Below, one piece after another: positions 56,876 through 64,000 of a DNA stretch of 64,000 nucleotides. The notes below the pieces were generated by a model. That model searched no databases and was not told the DNA's origin. It worked only from the letters and a program-made list of their open reading frames with translations. Source of the DNA: Amoebophrya sp. A120 (Eukaryota > Sar > Dinophyceae > Syndiniales > Amoebophryaceae); the NCBI GenBank assembly GCA_905178155.1, contig CAJINV010000002.1, positions 5,079,709 through 5,143,708 on the forward strand, in the 5' to 3' direction. The translations under genes and the position numbers were made by a program. Positions within the stretch are counted from its first letter, which is position 1; each line of letters begins with the position of its first letter.

Positions 56876-57900
56876 AGAAGAAAATGAGGAAGAGGATAGC
56901 CTGAGGTTTATGGTTATGGTTTCTGTTGCTGCAATGAAATGATCGAGGAAGTGGTGGTGGGGCTAGATGAGGGTCTTCTGAACAGATGTCGATGTTTTCC
57001 CCAGTTGACGACTCAACCTCTCGATTGCGGTCCGAGGGATAAGCAATTATTTTCACGCGATAAATTTGAAAAAGCACAAACCTGAAAGAAATGTGCCCAC
57101 CGCGGCATTGGAGACCACAGGAACGCGTAAACAGACGAGAAAAGTGTTCATCTGTATATCACAGTAGTTGGGTACATCATCACCATCGACCCCGCAGTTG
57201 GGTACATCATCACCACTCAAGCGAGGCCCATGCCGAGGCATAGATCTATTTGTTGCGACGTCGTTGTTATGAGAACAATGAAACTTGTGGCTAATGACGT
57301 TGTCAGTTTGCCGACGGCAGGATACGCCTCATGAGGCGTCGCACAAAAAGATCCCGAAGATCATCCTGTGGCCCGTTTTCTGAAGATGATCCCGAACTTT
57401 CCCGTGGGAAGATCAGTCGCTGCTCACGCAGGTACTTGATACAACGAACTCCAACGACCTAGCGGTCTTTAGTAGAGTGCTTTTTTTGCAGCCGTTTTGA
57501 TGGTGGTGATCTCACTTTTATTTTGCTTGTTCTAATCCTCCCTTTTGCAAGTACTTTCTATTTTCTTTATTTTTCTTCAGGCGACACTCAAAAACAAACA
57601 AAATACTTAGATAGGAAGGAATACTTCGCGGTTTGATTTTTGACGATCATTTTGAAAATGAAAGTTTGACCCTTTTGGCTCACACAGTTTCGATAGTATT
57701 TGTAGTTCTTGCGCCGTCCCCGCCGCATTTCAGTTTTTAAGCACGTTTAGACATTTATTGATTTAAAGCTTCCTCGAATTCCTAGTCTGAGTCGCTCTTT
57801 TTGACTCGTATCCCAGCAATACGAAAACTTACGCCATGTTTCTCTACAACTAGGATATAATATTTTCTACCACGAAGCGACCAAGGAGAAGTGCGAGAAA
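56876..57900. other. Intergenic DNA
   Basis: Nothing coding is supported. A short tandem pair containing AGTTGGGTACATCATCACCA lies at about 57165-57215. Confidence 0.5.
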
Positions 57901-60900
57901 ATGGGCGGAGACGGCGGTTGGGAGCCGGGCGGCGGGAAGGGCATGAAGGACGGCGGCGAGAAGGGCAAGGGAAAAGGGAAGGGCGGCATGATCACGAGCT
58001 CAAATTACGGCGTGCGGGGCGGCTTCGCCCGACGACGGGCGTTTGACCTGAACGCCGGCGCGACCAAGTTTTTGGAAAATTGGAACCTGGGGATAGCGGG
58101 CAAGGAGGTAAAATCGCAGCTGCCATTGATAACACCACACAACATGGGTATGCTACAGGACCTCCGAATTTTGGAGTCAACGAAGCGATTCTAATAGGGG
58201 ATTTTTTGTCATGGATGTTGATCGAAACGTCCTCTACGACTGACATTTACGTGAAACCCACCTGGCTACTGTGTTGCAATCGATTTTTGCATTTACACAC
58301 TTCTATGAGGACGAGCAGGTAAAGAGAAATCATAAAGTTGATCGTGCACGGCCGAAGAGGATGACAAAATTTGTCTTCATTGACTCGTTTTTTTCCTTTC
58401 ACAACCCGCGCACGAGAAGTGACACTACCGCATCTGTTACCGAGAACAGACCTACTTCGAGGGGGAGCCAGCATTTGCACGCGACAAGTGTATTGATTAC
58501 AACTTTTTGGATTTCGAATGCACTTTGCTTATCCATTTTCTACGGGTTGTCAGGCTACTCTTCTTTTCCGGAAGATATTGATATCATGCGGTGCAGCATA
58601 CACGAGGCTTTTTGAGGTATTCAGATCTACTTCAAGTAAGATCATGTGTCACAAAAAAAAACAGGGTCGTTTGCTACAATAAATCCAAAACGGCGGCGAA
58701 CGCACTGGCCTGGAACCCGACCGGCAGGAGATTATGCGTCGGGAACCACAACGGCGAGGTATCGCTCTGGAACATGGCGCAGGGCTGCAATTTCGAGATT
58801 GTGCAGCAGAGTCACACCGGCAGCATGAGGTTTGTGAAGTACGTGCAGTCGGGCCAGCTAGACGAAATTCTGTTCACAGGTACGACTAGTAGAGTGGTTT
58901 CCTTCATGACCATGAGTTTATGGGATGAAAGAAGGAAAAGAACTAAACACGGAAGTGAAACGAAAGTTGCGCGGACCTCGCTTATAGCTGCTTGTCCATC
59001 TTCTACCGAATAATTTTCATTTTCAAAACAGCGGACCAAGCGGGCGTTTTGAAGCTGTGGGACAAGAATTTCTGCAACACGGTTCGATTGCAGCCTCACG
59101 ACAATATTCCTATGCGAGATATGGGCATTGGCCCTGGGTTATCAAATGGAAGATTGTGGAGCGTGTTGTGCGACGCTTGTAATGATGCTGTTTCGCTTTG
59201 AAAAGTATGGCCGCAGACAAAGTAGTCTTCATGCGCTTGTTGATATTCACAACCACGGAACACTATGCAAAAACGCATGTTGTCGAAGAGAACCACTACA
59301 CCAACATCATGCAGTTGATCAGACGAATGTTCTTGTATCTATTTAATGTCGAACCACCTTCAGTGAAGGCTGGTCTGTCTTGGCAAAAACCCTGCATCTG
59401 CATGAGCAACCGAAAACTTCCTTTCGATACCCACTCGAAAAATTCGTCACCTGTGCCGACGAGCCCACGGTAAAAGTATGGGACTTCCGCACCCTGAAAC
59501 CCGAGAGGACGCTGCTGGGACACGGGTACTGCGCTCGGGTTGTGATTGTTCCTATTTTTGTCTACGTGAAGATTCATACTCAAAGTCAAAAGGATTGTAA
59601 TTTGTGCGGCGAGCGCTTTCCTTTGCACATCAAAGAAGTTTGATGAGTACGGGGAATTCGAGTGTGACCACGACCACGAGTCATGATCTTATTCCTATCA
59701 GGTACGACTGCCGCGCTCTGGACTGGCACCCGTGGAAGGGGTTGATCGCTACGGGCTCGAAAGATAACCAGTTGAAATTGTACGACCCGCGGCAAGAGAC
59801 CGCGATCGTGACCCTGTATCACCACAAAAACTCCATCGCCAAGATGCGGTTCCAACCCAACGGGATGGCGCTGGCGTCCGGGGGGAAGGACCAGCTGATC
59901 CACATCCTGGACATCAGGACGATGAAAATCAAGAACACCCTGAAGGGGCATTTGCGGGAGGTCACGTCCCTCACGTGGCACCCGAAATTGGACAACGTTC
60001 TCGTCTCTGCCGGCTTTGATTCCAACATTTACCACTGGGATTTGTACCACACACAGAACTACAAAGATGAAGCGGGCATCTGCCATCCGCAGCAGGTACG
60101 AAGCTTTTGATTATTAATACGTGCTGATCGTCGTGTGATATCCATAAATGTTGCACGTTCTTGGAACAAATCTTGTGAACTTGTGAATCTAAAAGTACGT
60201 ACAAAAACATTTATGCACAAAATTCAGATCGTCCGCGGCTGCCACGAGGGCGGCACCACCGCGCTCGATTTCCACCCGTTGGGCCACGTTTTAGCCTCCT
60301 CGGGCCGGGACGGCAACGTGAAGCTGTGGTGCCGGGCCAAGCCGGGCGATACCAAAAGGAAAAATCCCCCCTACCCATACTGAAAAGGTATATTTTTGGA
60401 AATTTGTGATGCTGATTTATGGTCACAAATCGCGTCTGTCTTGCAAGAAGGCAACTCCGCAGGCTCCGCCGCACTGTGCAGGCGGTTTGTCATGCTGCTG
60501 GGCCTACAGCGCGGACGTTTGTCGTGCTAAGTGCCAAGGCCAGAGCCTCTCTACTCACAGTTAGTACGGGCCTGCAGTGCCATCCAGCAAGACATCGCTG
60601 ATTTGTGTACACAGATCCAGCATCAGAAGTTTCGTCTCGATATGGAGAGGGGGGATTTTTCCTTTCGATAGGCGACGACAGCAAGCAGCAGGAGTTGGAG
60701 TTTTTCCAGCGGCAGCAGGCCGACCTGCTGGCCGGGTACGGGGGCTTCCTGAACCCCGACGGCTCGTTCGCGAAGGGGAAGGGCAAGAAGGGGAAGAAGG
60801 GCAACCAAATGCTATGCATTGCAAAAGTATCGCACTAGTATGAATTGCAATAGTACAAATTCTCTCAGCATTTTTACAAATTGAATTTTTAATGCGGATT

Positions 60901-62584
60901 CAGCTTAACAACTAGATTTGTAATGCATAACTGCAATTGCTACGAGTGCGATACTTTTGCAGAGCATAAATGTGGTCCACCAGCAACTTGGTGGACGAAT
61001 TCGACCACGGCGCGGCGGGCGAGCGGAAAGATCTGAACAGTTTGGAGTTCACGATCTGCAAGAAAAAACCTGCGTGAGTGTAACTCTGTGATGCAGAAAG
61101 TGCAAAACTGTATACACTTGTCATGCTGGAGCTGCGTTATAGGCTACTCTCATACGTCTTTCCACGTACTAGCTGGGCATGACAGGTTTATTTGTTCCCT
61201 GCATATGCAAAACGAGTTTGTGGTGCTGTTCTTCCTACAAAGCATACACTGACACAGCTTTTTTCCTGGATACACGAATCCGCCCCTGTACCGGCTGAAG
61301 GTAAACAAGAAGCGCGCGGCGGCCACCATGGTGTCCGACAGTGCCGTGTTGACCAAGGAAATCATGTTTGCCGCACCGACGCTGAAGCGGCTCAAACTGA
61401 TCGCCACCGAGAAGGACAACGCAAGAAGAAAACGAAAAGGCTCGGCCGACAGCAAGGGCTCCATATCCAGTGCAAAAATGTCTCAGTCTGGGAATAGAAC
61501 GCAGATGTTTGTTATGCGGCCTTTTCGTGACCCGCGAGGTCTACTTGAATGCAGGGGCTAGGAGAATTTTATTTTCAAGGCTCGGTGTCAATGCGTACAC
61601 TGCATGAGAAATTGCCGGTCGGCGTGGCCACAAAATGGCTACGTCTGTTGCTACTTTATGCAAAACAGGGTGTTCGGCTGTGGAGGTCTGCAGGACGCAT
61701 CACATTCCAGACCCTGACATTTTTGCGATGCATATTCAAAGGAGGACAATAATTTCGAGCAGCACAATCCGTTCATCAAAGAAGAGGAACCAGAAGACGA
61801 CGACGAGGACATGGAACTCTCGAAGGACCAGCGGATAAACCCCGCGACCGGGAAACCCTTTGGGTACGGCCTGAAGCCTCTGCCCAAGGCCTTCAGTCAG
61901 CCCGGCAAGCCAGAGGGGCTGCAGGCCAAGGCGGGCAGCATCAAGCCGGAGGAGGGGGTGGAACCCGGCGAAGAGGGTGGTGGCGCGGGTATACAGATCA
62001 AGCAGGAGCAGCCAGCGGAGGACGAAAATAATAACACTGGCGCGGCACCACCACCGTCCTCATCTTCCACCGGCCCAAACAAGGGAGGGCGAAGCCACGG
62101 CAACACGACCAGGTTTGCCACGTTGGAGGGCGACGAGCAGACCCCCTGGCGGGGGCTGAAGGTGATCAAGGGGTCCAAAGCGGGGGTGCCGCTACTGCAG
62201 TCCATGGGCGTGTTTTCTGACGCGACCATGGTTTCGGTCGAGAAAAGCGGACTTCAGCAGGCGGCAAACGAGCAAGCGTCAGGTGCGCTGAGCCTCTTCA
62301 GCCATCCGGGAGCCGCACAGGCCAAAGCGCAGCCGAGGTCCAAGGCAGCGTCGGTGATGGGAGCGGCCTCGACGAGCAGCAGTTCTTTTATCGAGAGAAT
62401 CAAACGAAGTCAGGACCTGCTCAGCAGTTTGGCCAGCGGAGTAGACCTGGCCGGCGGGCAATTCGACAGCGGCGAACAGCAAACGTCCACCAAGCCCCCC
62501 GGCACACAGATGAACCTCCTGCCGTCGTTCGACGAACTCAAGTCGTGCCTGCGGAAAAAGGGATTGAGGCGAATAAATTCGTGA
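57901..62584 (+). CDS. WDR33: WDR33/Pfs2-like polyadenylation factor
   Basis: WD-repeat subunit of the pre-mRNA cleavage and polyadenylation complex that, in other eukaryotes, helps read the poly(A) signal. The N-terminus is Gly/Lys-rich, then RRRAFDLNAGATKFLENWNL. WD blades follow: LAWNPTGRRLCVGNHNGEVS, QAGVLKLWDKNFCNTVRLQP, FVTCADEPTVKVWDFRTLKP, LDWHPWKGLIATGSKDNQLK, MRFQPNGMALASGGKDQLIH, LTWHPKLDNVLVSAGFDSNI and LDFHPLGHVLASSGRDGNVK. Well-placed exons: 57901-58107, 59702-60095, 60228-60349, 60676-60811, 60973-61073, about 61744-62584. The tail beyond the WD domain has FFQRQQADLLAGYGGF and a long Pro/Gly/Glu/Ser-rich end, unlike the collagen-like tail of animal WDR33. Exons between 58108 and 59380 are only partly placed. 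Confidence 0.85.
60350..60675 (+). mobile_element. Introner, family B, in WDR33
   Basis: CCAAAAGGAAAAATCCCCCC pairs with GGGGGGATTTTTCCTTTCGA. GGCGA is duplicated at 60345-60349 and 60671-60675. 326 bp, the same length as the SHMT copy. Removal gives AKPGD-DSKQQELEFF in frame. Confidence 0.9.
60812..60972 (+). mobile_element. Short introner-like intron in WDR33
   Basis: GCATTGCAAAAGTATCGCAC pairs with GTGCGATACTTTTGCAGAGC. AAATG is duplicated at 60807-60811 and 60968-60972. 161 bp. Removal gives GNQM-WSTSNLVDEF in frame. Confidence 0.85.
61074..61279 (+). mobile_element. Introner-like intron, family E, in WDR33
   Basis: A 5' GCGTGAGTGTAACTCTGTG and a 3' TGACACAGCTTTTTTCCTGG resemble the CFAP61 intron at about 1638-1830. 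It joins CKKKP to NPPLYRLKVNKK. Ends are approximate. Confidence 0.6.
61467..61743 (+). mobile_element. Introner, family A (diverged), in WDR33
   Basis: CCAGTGCAAAAATGTCTCAG and TGACATTTTTGCGATGCAT are inverted ends. It lies between RRKRKGSADSKGS and DNNFEQHNPFIKEEE. The target duplication is unclear. Confidence 0.7.
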
Positions 62585-64000
62585 AGAGGACGAGCCGGGA
62601 GGATAAGGAATAAGGAGGTCAATCTACTCATGAATGAAAAGATGATCTGTGCTGTTCCACTTCAAGACGACGAGAACGAGATACTGACGACGACGCTTTG
62701 ATGAATACAGGTTTTATAGACGGAACGTCAAATTTGAGTATTAAGCACAAGTACAGCGACAAAAATTTTTGTGAAATTACAGAAGGCAGTATATGAATGG
62801 ACAAAGTACAAAAGTTCAGTATTAACTATTGCATTTTCTGAGCCGTATTTTTCATTTTCCAAAATGCAAAAACCGATTTCGATTGTCATGAAAACAATTT
62901 TTTGTCATGGAGAAAACATTTCTTTGTGATGCAAAAACTAAATTCTTGAGAACGCAGAACTGCTTTCTGAAGAGCACGGATTCTATCTGAGCCACCGACT
63001 TCACTGATCCACCGAACCAACATTCTAAACACCGAAAACCAAAATATCACCAACCGAGCAAAACAACTTCAACCGAGCAAAACAAACCTTCATTTCCGGA
63101 AAATGCGAGTTCCTCTACACCGAGCTAAAATTTCGAATAGTTGTGGTTTATTACAAAACCACAACTATTCGATTTCTCCAACACAATTGTTCAAGTTTTC
63201 AACTTAGACATCCGAAACCGACTCGCTTTCACGAACTCACGTCGCGCAATATCGGCACGCGCGACCGTGGGACCATCTTCAAAGCTCTTCATCATTTGTT
63301 CTTGGCGAAACAGCTATCGCTTCGCCATATCGTTTTTGCCTCCAAGTCCGCAGCAGAACTCACGGCGACTTGGGAGACCATATCCATCACATGGTGGGTA
63401 GAGCGAAACATTTTCAGATATGGAAGACAATCATCTTCCATCATTTGACAGTATTGTTTTTTTGCGAAGAAACTACATTCGCGAGCGAATGCAGCTTCTT
63501 CACGAGAGGACGGTGAAGGTGTTGATACAAACGCCACGTCGAAAGACGTGACGATAAAGAAGAGTCCAGGTTGTTATTTTTCTAACAAAAAAATAAAAGA
63601 TCGAAGATTGCATTTTCATAATGTAGAAGTGCTTGTCTTTCGATGAGAAGTAGATACTGATACTCGAAAGACAAAAAAGAAATGTTACGAATATTTGCGA
63701 GTCAGCAGACGTAGATGGCAAGACATCTAAGCTGCCGACTCTAAAGAAGGCCGGTGTAGCACGAAGCATTTTCGCTTCGCTGAAATCTCAGTGATTTTTC
63801 TAATCGAAAAAGAAATTGATAATTTTTTTGAAGTAAAATAAACAAATTAGCCCCATCCGATTACGCAGGAAGGATGCGGGCTTTAATCAGACCGAATTGC
63901 GGCAGCTCGAGTGGAGTTGACGAACTCATACTGATGAATATGAAATTTATATTTCTAAAAGTAGTACTGCATGTTTGTGCATAATAACTTCCGTATCTAC
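62585..64000. other. AT-rich intergenic DNA
   Basis: No supported gene. A + frame at 63143-63448 (GTRDRGTIFKALHHLFLAKQ) is open but unassigned and could be an exon of the next gene. Confidence 0.5.
63133..63172. other. Perfect hairpin
   Basis: CGAATAGTTGTGGTTT at 63134-63149 is the exact inverse of 63156-63171, with one more T:A pair outside and a 6-nt loop ATTACA. It is intergenic and no poly-T follows. Confidence 0.8.

Noticed and set aside
1-64000. tRNA, rRNA or spliced-leader RNA genes
   Set aside because: I found no convincing cloverleaf with A and B boxes, rRNA segment, or the dinoflagellate spliced-leader sequence by eye; a covariance search could still find some.

Overview
The window looks like nuclear DNA of a protist alveolate. 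The best fit is a parasitic dinoflagellate of the Amoebophrya/Syndiniales type, but this is inference. Three things support it. The genes are eukaryotic and intron-rich, including a cilium gene (CFAP61), so the organism is flagellated. All ten well-supported genes lie on the + strand, and unidirectional gene tracts are typical of dinoflagellates. Most introns are introner elements: short intron-sized mobile elements with terminal inverted repeats, flanking 4-8 bp target duplications and non-canonical splice ends. Such elements have been reported from Amoebophrya.

Layout. 1-8.6 kb: C-terminal two thirds of a CFAP61-like axonemal protein. 8.6-13.4 kb: sparse DNA with one small candidate gene that carries a G13 frameshift. 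13.4-17.5 kb: serine hydroxymethyltransferase with ten exons; the hand-built model closes exactly in frame at 568 aa. 19.0-22.3 kb: a TFIIIC subunit 5 (Tfc1/GTF3C5)-like protein. 23.0-24.1 kb: an RMI1/TDRD3-like OB-fold protein. 24.1-41.3 kb: a repeat-rich, gene-poor block. It holds a 3 kb GC-rich satellite of about 95 bp monomers, a 33-bp minisatellite, three separate islands each built from its own short palindrome, a tandem duplication, and at least one poorly resolved cysteine-rich gene. 41.3-44.4 kb: a His- and Pro/Gln-rich single-pass membrane protein. 46.5-49.7 kb: a TBC1D22-like Rab GAP. 50.3-53.2 kb: a TPR protein with a Ser/Thr-rich tail. 54.2-56.9 kb: intronless tRNA pseudouridine synthase (PUS1 type). 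57.9-62.6 kb: a WDR33/Pfs2-like polyadenylation factor. 62.6-64 kb: AT-rich intergenic DNA with a perfect hairpin.

The genes are housekeeping functions and do not form one pathway. The notable system is the intron population. Several unrelated-looking families (called A to G here) share one architecture, sit between coding triplets or inside codons, and leave the reading frame intact when the element plus one copy of the duplication is removed. In three families the same element is spliced in both orientations. Two introners have themselves been invaded by poly(A)-tailed retroposons that share a 176-bp 3' module and have 17-18 bp target duplications; subtracting the insert from one of them gives 267 bp, a standard family A length.

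Splice coordinates were derived by eye from frame, terminal repeats and homology. There is no transcript evidence here, and several exons of CFAP61, the TBC gene and WDR33 are only approximate.
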